Positions 43,751 through 55,710 of a stretch of 64,000 bases of DNA are shown piece by piece; positions within the stretch are counted from its first letter, which is position 1; every line of letters starts with the position of its first letter. The translations under genes and the position numbers were made by a program. Source of the stretch: Mycteria americana (Eukaryota > Chordata > Aves > Ciconiiformes > Ciconiidae); contig NC_134379.1 of the NCBI RefSeq assembly GCF_035582795.1, forward strand, positions 2,356,001-2,420,000, written 5' to 3'. The notes under the pieces were generated by a model. The model had not been told where the DNA came from. It did not search any database and worked only from the letters and a program-made list of their open reading frames with translations.

Positions 43751-46700
43751 GCCTCGTGCGAGCGGGTTAATTCACAAAAAAGCAAACCGAGCGTGTGGGA
43801 GCCCCCGAGTCAGCGCAGGAGCGGACCCGGGGCGCTTGCCTTGCCAGCTTGGGCATCCCTCTTCCTTAGTGCCATCCTGCTGCCCTCCCCGGCGGGATTT
43901 CAGGATCTCAAGGGAAGAGTTTGGGGCCTGGCTTTTCCGAGGGGCTGAAAGGAGCCCTGGGAACGCCTTCTGGAGGGTGCTGCGGGGTGCTTACAAATAA
44001 CAAAGTTGTAAAAGCAGATTTATGGAACAACCCAAATTATTGTTCTCCCCTCTCCTTTAGTGGTGTCTCTTAAATCTTCTTGAGAAAGTTTTAAAGTGAA
44101 ATATACCACGCTAAAACAAATCCAAAGTAAAATTGTAGCCTGTTCCAATTTAGCAGGCTGTAAATATTCAGCAAACCGTTTAAGTTATCCCCAGTTCTCT
44201 CAAAGACAATGGGATTTAGGCACAGTCTTGAGTGTTTTAGCAAACTAGGAGAGCTGTAAATTTGGCTCTTTTTTTGTCTTTATGTCCTTTTTGGAAGTGA
44301 CACAGACATATTTTACCTGAGGAGACCTAGGAAGCATATATTCCACTTGTATATTTAGCTTTATGCGTCTAATGTTGATACAGTAAATCTGAAAACTAAC
44401 TAGAACTTTTAACCTGTGGACATACGGTTTGTGAAGTACCTTTCAATACACAAGAAGCAAAAGAACTTTGCAGGGTATTTGATATTTGCTGAGAACATTT
44501 TAGGATGGGAGGTGAAGCAATGCCCAATGATTAACCAGGAGGCACGGCTCGGGTGGAGCAGAGTTTGAATTGCGGCCCACCGGTTGCGTAGAGATACGAG
44601 CTGCCGAAGGTTTGAGGCTGAGCGCATGTTAAAATGCAGCGGCAGCTGGCCTGACAGAACGGTGCAGGCAAGGAGCTCTGCAGGTAAATGGTTTGATGCT
44701 TGGTGACCCGTCTCGGTGCAAAAATCATCTCTCTGTCCTCTCCTGATCTGGAAACTCACTTCCAGGCCTGGTATAGGTGAGCATGTTGCTGATTTTTTTT
44801 GTGTTCGGTAAAAGCAATTAGGTAGTCAACTTGTTACACAGATACCATCTATTTCTACTTTGTTTTTACCGGTTTTGTTCCTTTGTTTTTGATTACCTGT
44901 GTTCGTTCAGTTAGGGTGGTGAAAGTACACGTGCATTTCATTGTTTTAAAGTTATTTGTGTTGATTAGCACTACCACAGATCCCTGGGCTTTAAACAGGA
45001 GACCTTTACATAAAACTAGTTTTGGTAATTTCCGTTTTATAAGACATCGATATTGTAGAGGCGCTATTCTGAGTCTTTGAAAGAGCCTACAACTCATTTT
45101 CACCGAAATAATAATGATCTTTTCAATAGTGTAATTGTCTTCAGAATGGGGTGGTTTGAAGAAACTAGAAACTTGATTTCCAGCTGGCAGTATGTACATT
45201 TCATGCCTAGGTGTGTTTTACAATAATAAAAATGATCTTAAAATGAAACTGTTATAAAAACTTCTAAAGTATTACGTTTTTACATATACATTTCACTGTC
45301 AAGCCAGAAATTTTACTAATGATAGTGGTAGAGCTGTGGAGGAGGGAATTGGGTTTTGCTTCACCTCGGGCAAAACAAGATACATTACTTTTTGAATTTG
45401 GATTGGAGTTTTTTCATTGCTTGTAGCGTGAACACGATTTGGGTCTTAAATACCTTGGTATCTGCAGAGCTGGGGAGTTAGGAGGGTGCTGTGTATCTTT
45501 GACCTCTAATGTGAGCTGATTTCCTCAGGAGGGAGGACAGCGTGGCTCAGGTTCTGTAAAGATTCACCTGTGATTAAACATATTTATGTAACTGAGCGGG
45601 CTCAGAGTGCTTGATGTTACCCGCTCTTAAATCTTTGCAGGATCGGATTATCAATCTGTATCCTTCCATAAATTACAGGGTTTTTTTTTTTTCAGTCTCT
45701 CTGGAAAAGTTAGCCTGTTTGACAGGCTCTTGACACCTGCAAAAGTAAGTGTAGGGGCCGTATATAGTTGAGGATCCAGACAATTTTGGTTTTTAGGGTT
45801 TAGTTCACCATTATTAAAACAAACAGTACATCTGCAATGGTTAGTGGTACACAAACATCGTCTTGGTGGTCAGCTGAATTCCAGATGCTTGTTAGAAACT
45901 ATGGCAGTTACGTTTCAGACAGCGAATACAATATACAGAGGTTGGGCGAGACTTGCGCATTCTGTTTGCAGCATTGAAAGCAAAAGGCTTCTGTGAAGAG
46001 ATCTCTGAGAAAGTCTACATTTTATTTGGCCCCCGACAATGCTGAAATTCATTCAAATATGAATAACAAATTTCAGCACGCTGAGAGCAAGCTGAGCTTA
46101 CATCTAATTCAATGCGATGTTGAGTTACCAGCTGATTGCAAAACATTAGCGGAACTCATGACTTTGGGACTGGACTACAAGGGGTTGGAAGTGCATTGGT
46201 TAAGTGGACTTGAATGGGGCTTCATGGGTAGCTAACTGGTTTTGAACGGAGTTGTACAAACAAGATGTTTGAGTCAAGTTGTTTGAGCCTGGCAGTGGGG
46301 ATCAGGAGCCTTGGCATCGGTTTGATGCTTTCTTATGGAGTATTTGAGTGAAACGCTTCACCGCCTGTTCCTCTGTTTCCTTCTCTGCTTAGGGAAAAAA
46401 AAAAGGCCTTGAAACTTGCTTATTCATGTGTAAGTTCTTGAAATTAGAAAAAGTTTTTCTTCATTAAGAAAGGATTGAAGTTAGTTTGGCTGTATCCCAG
46501 ATTCTTCAGTGCTGATAATTGTGCCAACAGTAAATCTGTCTGGATGAAATTCTCTAGGAGTGATCTGATGCCAGGATAAATATACATGTAAATATTGTCT
46601 TCATGTTTATATGTGCAAACAAAATTTGATTAAACTTTGTGCTATCTATCTGAGCTATAGGTCCTGCCCAAGCACCTCAGTTAAAGAAATCTTCCTGTAT

Positions 46701-47872
46701 GGTTTAGTTTCTGCATGTCGCAGATAGGTGTGCAGACTTTACAGTCATGCTTCCCCTTCTTCTCCATCTCTACCCTCAAAAAAGGCAGATCGGTCCACCC
46801 TTTTAATGCCGATGTCGGACAGATACTTGTGGCTTTTCAGTCATAAAATGGTTAAGTACGTGTCTCTGTAAAACGAACTGCCTGTGGCCCCACTGAAACT
46901 GGAGTTTGTGGGAGTAGTGATGTCAACACAGGGTTTGATCTAAATAATTCAGTCAGGTACATTCATGGTAAAAGTGCATAAGCCAGTTGGATCAGTTTTT
47001 AATTCTCAGTTACTGATGAAAAGAAAGAGCATGGTGTTTAAGGATTGCACTGTCTATAAATTCCTTGTCTGTGCTCTAATTAAAACTACAATCACATCCT
47101 ATATGTTATGAGATGGTCCAGTTTTGTTTGTGCACCGGATGAAAGCTGTCATGTTTGTATCAAACCAATCATGCTGCATCCCTGTACTTGGCATAACACG
47201 GCTATAATTAACAGGACTGACGAGGTTTTCCCACCGGTTTAGGATGTCAATGTGGCGTGAGAGTTAAGGGTATCAGCAGTCCTTTCTGCATAGTGAAGTA
47301 CCTGTTGGGAGAATGAGGCCCTGAGATAAATGTCCCCTTGTCTTGTCCTTGTCTGTATTGCTGTATCACAGTTTGTTTTACAGGTAAACTATTGTTTTTT
47401 TCATGTAAAAATACAGTATGTCAGCTGTGTCTTCTAGCCACCAGTTTTGCACAAGATTTCTAATTATCATTGGGATTTACTCCTGACCATCACATTCAAG
47501 TGAAATTGGCCAGCAGATTCAGAAGTTGACAGAGAAAAAAAGTTTGATATAAGCAGATAGCCCTGGCACAAAGCGTAGTTTCTTTTAGAAGCAGAACTAA
47601 AATGTATGTGGGATGATCAGGTGTGTGCTGACACATTGCTCAGAAGTTGCTAGGATGATGGACTAACAAGAGGTGCCGTGGCTTGACTTGGACATTGCAG
47701 GTTCAGTTCCCGGTTTATGCTTGTGACCTGGAGCAAGCGATCTGGTCTGGTTTGTGTATGGTTTTTTTTCCACAACGGTTTTGTGTTCACTGCTTCGTAT
47801 AGTAGGGGAAAAAAACCCACAGAGTATTCTTCATAACAATAATACTTACTTGTTAATTCTTTTCTTTTGCAG
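43751..47872 (+). other. ACACA: ACACA leader intron
   Basis: AT-rich intron between the CpG island and the 47-nt exon. Only one local CpG-bearing segment stands out (44.52-44.78 kb, listed separately). No other exon is recognisable. Confidence 0.7.
44520..44776 (+). other. ACACA: Candidate extra ACACA leader exon
   Basis: About 250 nt with raised CpG inside an AT-rich intron, starting near a CCAAT motif (44523) and holding two plausible donors, CTCTGCAG|GTAAAT (44684) and TATAG|GTGAGC (44777). Mammalian ACACA has several alternative leader exons. No acceptor is obvious, so it would be a first exon or none. Confidence 0.3.
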
Positions 47873-47919
47873 TTCATTTTGGAAGTGGATAACTGCTCAG
47901 ATTGCAAGAATAACAAGAG
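47873..47919 (+). other. ACACA: ACACA 47-nt leader exon (mammalian exon 4)
   Basis: The acceptor TTCTTTTCTTTTGCAG and donor AAGAG|GTTAGT enclose exactly 47 nt, the size I recall for the mammalian exon 4. In the main isoform it is 5' UTR. Read in frame with the main ATG it encodes SFWKWITAQIARITR, close to SFWKWISTQTVRIIR in the long human isoform that starts upstream, so the exon is coding in that isoform. Confidence 0.88.
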
Positions 47920-49915
47920 GTTAGTGCATAAGCATTCCTAATTTTATAATGATGTGATTTTCAGCTGTGTGTAATTGTCATATAAGTGCATCAAAGTCAG
48001 GCAGAGCAGGGTGTATCAAATATTTATTCCCCGTCCCACCTGTCTGTGTGCTGTGAGGTGCTCCTTTGTTTTCTCCATCTGTCATGCGCTTTCTTTCTCA
48101 GTTGTAATTTTTTTTTTTGTTAAATTTTGAAGAAAATACATTCGTTCCCTGTTGGAACAATGCTGAATTTTTGATACTCACTTCCCCGTATTAAGAGATT
48201 CTTCTCTATGTAATGATTTTTTTAATGGAAAATGGAGACCTGAACTTCTGTATTTTCCTCTGACAATTGTAAATCATGCCACTAAGTTCCAATATATTAC
48301 CATAAAGTAGATACTATCCCCTTACTGACAAGGATGATCTGAGACCAAGAGGTTAAAGTCAGGGTGAAGTTGCAGAAGATGGCTGAGCCAGTCTGACAGC
48401 TCACTGCTGCCAAAAAGGGGAGGTTTTTCTTCTGTCCCCATCATTCCTTACCAGTATCTTCCCATCCGCTCCATTTGCTGCTCCAATTCCACTTGCGAAC
48501 CTCGCCGGAAATTATCTTGTTTTGTTGGTTACAGTTCTAATGATTTTGTTGAATCAGATCAGAGGGTGGTCTGGAAAGCACCAGAGCTGGTGGGGTTGAA
48601 CACACAGCTGGGGCAGAGAAGGGAGGAGGTAGGTATGAAAGGAGTGGGACCTTCCCCTTTGGCAGTGGTGGGTTGTTAGATTTGTTAAAGTCATCCTGGT
48701 GGTGACTTATCCTCAGACTTGAACGAGCTTTGAGGATTGAAGTCTTCCTAAAGCTTGATCTTTTCAGGTTAAGGATAAAGTAGATGGCACAACAGTATGT
48801 GGAAGAAGCTTAAAATTAATTGCTGCTTATGTTATACCTGTTATGTGTGTGGAGAACTCTTAGAGAATCATTTTCTATAAGATACTAAGTTAATCCTGTA
48901 GTTGTTCCAGAGTCTGTGGATGCTTCTCGAAGTGAAAACTTCAAAATTACTCACTTTGCCTCAGTTGAAGCTTTTCTTGCCCTTAAGCCCAAAGGTAGCC
49001 ATTCTGGCTTGAGATGTGCTTCAGCTCTTGGCATGGGAAGCTGAGATCATATTTTAGGGAGGCAAACTATATGCTCAGCTCGTTCTTTTTCTCTTGCCCA
49101 AGTGTCTGATGTTGACCACAGTTGGAGGTGGGCTCGTGTGCTGAACAGATCTTAGGTCTTGCCTAGCCCCACCTGGCTGGCAGGCTGCTGGCCAGTACGC
49201 TGTATCTGCTCCCCAGTTTGGTAGATCAGCTCAGATTCCTAAAAGAATCCTAAAAAACGTCAGGTCTTCTGAAAAAATGTAAGAGATAATGTGTCTTGCA
49301 CCTGGCAAGGCCTGGGAAAAGGGTGTTTTTGACCAATCAAATCCAGCATTTGAATAGCAGTAAATAATGCTACATGCAGTACCTAGCACAATGAGTCCCA
49401 GCGTTCAGATGCTGTTGAAATAGAGATTTTTAATCACAGAATCACAGGATGGCTGAGGTTGGAAGAGCCTCTGGAGATCATCTAGTCCAACCCCCTGCTT
49501 AAGCGGGGTCAGCTAGAGCAGGTTGCCCAGGACAACCAGTCAGGTTTGAAATGTCACCAATAGCTAACTAACCAAAGAATAATAGTAAAATAAAAATTTT
49601 GGATTTCTAGTCACGCATTTGTATGTGATTTTTTTTTTTTTTCCTAAGTGCCTGCTGCAGCTTTGTCTAAACTAGCAGGTTCTGCAACAGATCAGAATGA
49701 CCAGCTGCTTTGATCTTAGAGTCCTTGTGCAAACAGAAGAGTCAATTATTATAGCAGAAGTAACTATTCTTGATCCTGGACTCCTGTCTGGGTTCAGCTA
49801 TGGTGTTTTAACATTGCATCTCCTATCAGAAGTGAACCTTGCTTTGTCCTCTTCTTTGTTCTGCAACAGCAGGTATTAACCTCTGGCTTTGTTTGCTTTC
49901 TTTTGCCCCTTACAG
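47920..49915 (+). other. ACACA: ACACA intron between the 47-nt exon and the first main coding exon
   Basis: A 2-kb intron containing an antisense CR1 fragment (49434-49550) and a T13 run near 49630. A weak MIR-like stretch may be present at 48300-48400. Confidence 0.75.
49434..49550 (-). mobile_element. CR1 LINE 3' fragment, antisense
   Basis: TCACAGAATCACAGGATGGC, then GAGGTTGGAAGAGCC and ATCATCTAGTCCAACCCCCT, is the complement of the CR1 3' UTR and octamer tail. Only about 115 nt remain. Confidence 0.92.
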
Positions 49916-50168
49916 TGCTGAGAGCCCAATTTGTAGGAGCCATGGAAGAGTCCTCCCAGCCTGCTAAACCCCTGGAGATGAACCCTCACTCTCGCTTTAT
50001 TATTGGCTCTGTGTCAGAGGATAACTCAGAAGATGAGACGAGCTCCTTGGTGAAACTTGATCTGCTAGAGGAGAAAGAGAGGTCTTTGTCGCCTGTATCT
50101 GTCTGCTCGGATTCCCTGTCAGATCTAGGACTTTCTAACGCTCAAGATGGCCTGGCAAACCATATGAG
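49916..50168 (+). CDS. ACACA: Acetyl-CoA carboxylase alpha, first main coding exon (N-terminus)
   Basis: ACACA makes malonyl-CoA from acetyl-CoA in the cytosol, the committed step of fatty acid synthesis. This exon (acceptor TTGCCCCTTACAG, donor ATGAG|GTACGG) carries 26 nt of leader and then the ATG at 49942. It encodes the regulatory N-terminus MEESSQPAKPLEMNPHSRF, the conserved IIGSVSEDNSEDE segment and the serine-rich RSLSPVSVCSDSLSDLG region, known phosphorylation areas in mammals, ending HMR with the last codon split AG|. 75 complete codons. The biotin carboxylase and all other domains, and the AMPK serine, lie in exons beyond the window. It is nearly identical to the chicken protein as I recall it. 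Confidence 0.97.
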
Positions 50169-51049
50169 GTACGGATAAAATAGTACTCAGATTCAGTCTT
50201 CAGTCTTTTTACCCCATCCATTCCAAAGATAATCCAAAGATTTAACTTTATATCTGGGTTTAGCCTCAGATTTTTTTGTTGTGCCAAGACATCTTCTGGC
50301 ATTCTGTTTCAAAATGACCTCTTGTATGTTTATCTGTATCAAAACCTTCTGTTTTCTGTTGGTTTTAATGAAATATCTGTGCCTAAATTCCTTAAGCACC
50401 TTTCAGACATCTCAGCTGTTGAGTGTTATGGTGGGCTTGCTTATACTGCCTGTCTCTTGTCCCGGCTTTCAGAAAATGGAAATGTGCTGACTGAGATCTT
50501 TAAAGTTTTCACTTGTGTATGTCTTTTAGGTGGGCCATGTTTGTTGAGGACAAGGACGTTATTTGCTTATTTTGTCTTTGTATGGGATTTGATGCTTTAT
50601 GTGTAGCCAAAGAATTGGTAGTACTCCTGGGTAAGATCAATGACTCCGTATTGCTTGGAATGTTTTTTTGTTGTGGATAGAGAAAATTTGGTTTATAGTT
50701 AAAGAGAAGATTGGTATCCTGCAGAGTGGTGATAATACGGTAGCTGCTGCTTGTAGCTCAGGGAGATGTTGGTGTCATGGCTGGGAGAAGGGCTGTTTCA
50801 CTCCTGATTCTTTGTGGCTCAAATGAACTATGAAGTTGGGATTTTGAGATCGTGGTGTTAATACTTCCTTGTCAAAAGGCCCCTTTATTTTTACGGTGTC
50901 GCTGATTTGCATACCACTAGCGGGATGTACCCACTGGGATTTTCTCTGTTACAGGCTAGGTGTCTTGTACTTTCCAGTGTGTGTATGGATCACCGTTTCT
51001 CAGTGTCTGATCAGTCTTGCTTCACTCTTCCATGTCCCCTTCATTTGTT

Positions 51050-51850
51050 TCCCATATTCCAGGAGCTCTGGTGCCCAGACCTGTACGCAGTACTGTACCT
51101 GAGGCCTTGTCAGTGCTGGGTAGAGTGAGGAGGTGTTGTACATGGGGAGCAGCAGTCCATGAACAATCACCACACTGAATATTAGTAAAATTATCTTTTA
51201 CTAGGTGTAATATTTGCACTTGTCACTACTGAATTGCAGCAGCTCATTTCAGGTTACTTTGCCACCTTGTAAAATTCCTTTAGAATTAGATTCTTGATTC
51301 CAAAGCATCTTCAGTCATTCCTAGTTTGATGGTAAGCTCCTAACTGGTGAATTTAAAAAGAAAATGTTAAACAGTGTTGGTGTTGGAATGGATCCTTACC
51401 AAAGCCCTGCTTCTTACATCCTTCCAGTTTAACAGAGCAGTTGCTCACCATTGTCTGAATTTCCGACTACCCTGCAATTGTTTCATGTATGCTCATTCTA
51501 TTTATGAAAACATAATTTTGGACAGTGTTAAAAGTCTTCCTAACATCAAAATTTACTGCAGCAACTGACAGTCCCCTGTTTGCAAGCCTTTTTAGCACGT
51601 AAGGAAGGAAATGCATTTTTGTATAGGAAAGATTTGTCCTTGACATCTTCCAGGTGGATGTAACTTGCTGCCTTTTTGTCTGCTAGTTCCTTACAAATAG
51701 GTTTGTGATTGTTCTGGTGCCTTTCAGCCTCAGGTTCTCCCAGCAGATCCTCCCAGTGGTCAGAACCAAATCTAGATTTGCTCTTGATTTGCTTTTTCTG
51801 CCTGCCTTTTTAAAAGGTGTCATCCCATTCCAGGAACATACAGGACAGTC
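51050..51850 (-). mobile_element. Ancient CR1-type LINE, strongly decayed, antisense
   Basis: The text parallels, in order, the antisense consensus of old sauropsid CR1: TGGTGCCCAGACCTGTACGC, ATCCTTCCAGTTTAACAGAG, GTTAAAAGTCTTCCTAACAT, GAAAGATTTGTCCTTGAC and ACAAATAGGTTTGTGATTG. There are many indels. Borders are approximate. Confidence 0.7.
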
Positions 51851-52654
51851 TGAATCCCACTATAGTTTTTACTGAACAATCCTTCACTACCTTTACTTTG
51901 TTGCTTGTGAAGAAATGGTTGGTTCCAAAAAGGCTTCTGGCTTTTACTGACCGGTGGTAGATATTTATACAACCAGCTAATCCTTTCGGCTTGCTCTTCT
52001 GTTTTGCTGGTTTCTTTGCTTGTGCAGATTAAGGAATTTTAATCTGTCCTTTTAATGATGGTTCCCTTCCCACTTTGCTTGTTTTCAGAGGCTGTCTCTC
52101 TAGTAGCAGGCTCTTTGGGTTGAGGCAGAAGGGGGATAGTAGTCCGTACTTTACAGAATTGTTATGGTCATACTGATGGACATGTTTAGCCAGCTGGCAC
52201 TAACATAACAGATATAAAATCTTAAAGCAAATTTAAAGGGGATTGCCTTTCCAAAGACTGCCAGTTATAATAATTTGGCAGCACAAAAGGTAATTTTGAA
52301 GCAGGAAAAGATCTAGCCCTGTAACTATATATATTTTAGGAACAGAAGGAACCGGATGAATGCATAACCATAAGTGTGGAAACAGACAATAGGAGAGCAA
52401 GAAAATCAAGCAACTTCTAGGACACTGCCTGGCATCAGAGAGCTATAATGCAATAGGTGTGCAACCTTGAGCACCTCTGTTGTAACTTGCTTACTTTGGC
52501 ACTCTCTTTTGAGGGTGCTTGACTTTCAGTTAAATTGGAGAGAAATGCCAATTCAAATAAAAAAAGTTACAGCATTATAGTCTGTTTTTCTAAGATAAAG
52601 TAAGATGAATTGAAAGAGTTTGCCAGGATGGTAGTCCCTTCCATCAGAAGATTT

Positions 52655-52795
52655 CCAAATAATGTTTACAGATGGAGAAACTGAGACAAAGACAAGTTCA
52701 ACAACTTGCCTGAAGTCACTCTGTGACAGTGAATTAATGGAACACAGGTATTCTTGCTTCTAGCTTCCTTTGGTAATCACAAAGGTACAACACTT
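52655..52795 (-). mobile_element. MIR-like SINE relic
   Basis: The plus strand reads ACAGATGGAGAAACTGAGAC, then CAACAACTTGCCTGAAGTCA, the complement of the MIR core. Decayed, edges approximate. Confidence 0.6.
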
Positions 52796-55662
52796 TCTAA
52801 AGGGACAAAGATAAATTCATGGGGACTTCTGTACAGTTTGACTAATGGGTCAAACAAAGTGCAGGTCCAAGAGAACAAATCTTTTTGAAGAAGTTGCCAA
52901 AAATCTTTCCATTTGCTGGTTAGTTTCACACAGGAAATTTTGGTCAGCTAAAGATAGAGATAGCTTGTATTTGAGGTGAGGGGCTTTGCTGCAGAGAAGT
53001 CCTTCTCAAGGAACAATTATGTTTAAAATCCAGAAGTAAGTCAGCTGAAAAAGGGTTTGTGAGTACCTGAACTATCCTTTTACCTCTCATGGTCAGGTAA
53101 GTGTCAGCCTGTTGCTCTGGTGGCTAGAGAAAAGAGATTTCTACGTACAGCACAGGAGATCTGGAAAGCAGGGTTGTCAGCCATCTGATCAAGTTGTTTT
53201 TTCCTCTCATACTCTAGGTCACTGAAGGTTAGACAGTAAAACTTCCTTTCTCCTCTAAACTCCATTTTGTTGCTTTGTGGAGGTTGACTGTAAGACTGTC
53301 TAATCCATCCTATAATACTCAGTGGTAGTGATCGTTTGTACCTTTTGTGCAGTGGCAGTTCCAGCACTTACCTTGACATCCCAAGCAGATTTTCACCCTC
53401 TGAGGAGCACGATGTCAGTATTAAAATGACTTTGATAATTAGAAATGCTCTTCCTTGGTCATCAGCTCTCATGAACCGTCCTGTTCGTGCTGTTTTATAG
53501 CAAAGAACCTCATGCTAGTAGAGGCCAAATTAACTATCTTTGTGAAAGATGCTCGAGCCTCTGATGCCACGATGGGAGTCTCATGGCAGTCGTGCCTCAC
53601 ATCGCATCTGGTCGTCTGAGAGCCTCTTTTCCTGTAGTAACAGCCATTGCTGCTTCTCTCTTGCTCTTAGACCCCCGTAAAAAGCGCGATCACATTACCA
53701 GTTCGTGAAGCATAGGTGTTTCAGTAGACTGCTTGGCATGTGTTCAGTACCTGAGATATGCAGGTCTCCTGTCTGAGCTGGAAAACATTGCCGAGAGCTT
53801 TATCGTCTGATGGGGTTGTGATGTCTAATCGATATATCCTGAGCCAGCTATGGGTAGTCTGTATGCCAACTCATGTTTCTTCATTTGAGCATGCAGAGTG
53901 TGTGTGCGCGCTGTGTTGTTCCATCTATCACCTTATTGATCTTGTTAAGTGTTTATGCTGTTGCTAAAGACAGTCTTGCTGGGACAGGTTGTACAATATA
54001 GGCTTCTGTACCACTAGAGATCTATGAAGACCTTTGATTGTGCCAGTTGGCTACTACTGTATAGGATTGAGAAAGCCATGCTCTGATAATGAACTTTAAA
54101 TTGGTGTGTGGTACATCAGCCCTTAACAGAAACTGCCTGTTGGAAGAGTAACCATGCAGATTACAATGTTCTGATTCTTTTCTTGCTTGTGGTTGTGCTT
54201 TACTTAAAGAGTCTCAGTAATAAAAATCATGTAAATGTCCTCCTCACTCTGTTAGTTACAGCGTCTAACATTGGAAACAAGTGTTCTTAAAGAAAATACT
54301 CTACTTGTGTACAGTCTACATCAACAAAATTTACTTTGTTGCATTTTGCACCTTTAGATAATAAAAACCAAGCATACTATTTTTTCTTAATCTTTTTGCT
54401 TCCAGGCATAAAGCTCATGGCATGAACTCAATTGTCTTTGAGTTCAGAAATTTCCATCAGCGCTTCCAACCGAAGGCAGTGGTCCTGTTGGGATACAGTT
54501 TTTGCTCGTTGTGTAGTGAGCTGTTAGACAGTTGCTGTGCTCCTTTCTGAAGTTTTAGTGGTAGATTAAGTAAATACTCTATAAATGCTGCTTGGAAAGT
54601 ACTGTGGTTCTGTTTGTTTTGTTTAATAAATTGTTCTTGACTATTGCTAAGTTTAAATCTTAGCCTCAAAGATAGATCTTGCATGAAATTCTTGTTTAAA
54701 ATAGAATAAATCCTGCATGTCTTCTGGTATTTATACATCAGGGCTCTGGTTTCATAAGCAGTGAAATGGGTGTACGAAGTCACCTGACAATCCGCTTCCG
54801 TCGTCTGAAAGCCAAATTTTTGGAAGTAGCTCAGCTGTGACCTCTGATGTTAAGCCCACAGAGACTTTAGCCCTTAGCACCTAACAGTATTTGGACTTCT
54901 CAGTAAATAGTCTCAATAAATTACTGAGATGCTTAAGAAGAACTAATCATCTATTAAAGTAATTTTGGAAGAACACCTCAATTTTAGTCTGGACAGTAGT
55001 GTGTTGAGTATGCCCAGCCTGGCACTGGGACAGGGTGCCTGCTTAGAAACCAGTCACAGAGTGATTGCACAGAGTACTACAAGAAATAAAGGATCCTTTT
55101 GAGCTTGTTTTGAATTTTAAAAAATTCCTTTCCGGTCCAGCTGTTTGTGGTTAGGAGATTACACTATAGAGCATTGATCTTGTAAAATTATAAGTGCTGC
55201 TGTAATTTTATGCACAAATGTGTGCATAGAAGTACAAATGTGCTTTAGTGTCTGCAAGGCTGATGCTTTCACTGCCCTGTCTGAGACTGGCCCGGCTGCA
55301 TCAAAAAGGATTTTTCCTTTGCTGAACTGAGTCCTTCCCGTTCCCGGCTGTCTGCATACTCCTGGCTGTGGGGCCGCTGCTGGAGTTGAAGGCTCCTTCT
55401 CTTGCTCTGCTGTCTGTGCTATCAGTTGCCGTGGTCCTGCTGAGGTTTTTTGTGTGGGGCAACTTGCATGGGTTTGCATCTCGCAGACCAGAAGGCCGTT
55501 CGTGAAACCGGAATGGCGTGCCGCTTGCTGAGACATTTTCCTTTGCATGTGATCAGTTGCTGTTGGCTCAGCAGACAGGGGAGAGTGATACTGCTGCACG
55601 TGTCTGCAAATTCCTGAAATAAAGCTCTGCATCTTCAAGGGACCCCTGCTAAAACAAAGGAT

Positions 55663-55710
55663 TTGGTTCCCTTTTGTTACCACTTTTGTTACTTGGTTCC
55701 CTTTTGTTAC
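55663..55710. repeat. Short duplication with 30-nt period
   Basis: TTGGTTCCCTTTTGTTAC occurs twice, at 55663-55680 and 55693-55710, with a partial copy between. A recent local duplication. Confidence 0.9.

Noticed and set aside
42743-43785. Minus-strand frames of 329 and 335 codons
   Set aside because: Two overlapping frames in the same CpG island with low-complexity Ala/Arg/Pro content; no domain, no splice support.
42957-44000. Plus-strand 347-codon open frame over the ACACA CpG island
   Set aside because: It runs through the leader exon donor and the GCCGY array, is dominated by Arg, Ala, Gly and Pro, and overlaps equally long frames on the other strand; it is compositional.
53104-53367. 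Minus-strand 87-codon frame with charged residues
   Set aside because: No domain recognised and AT/GC use like the intron; treated as chance.
55159-55683. Minus-strand 174-codon frame in the ACACA intron
   Set aside because: No similarity I recognise and no splice context.
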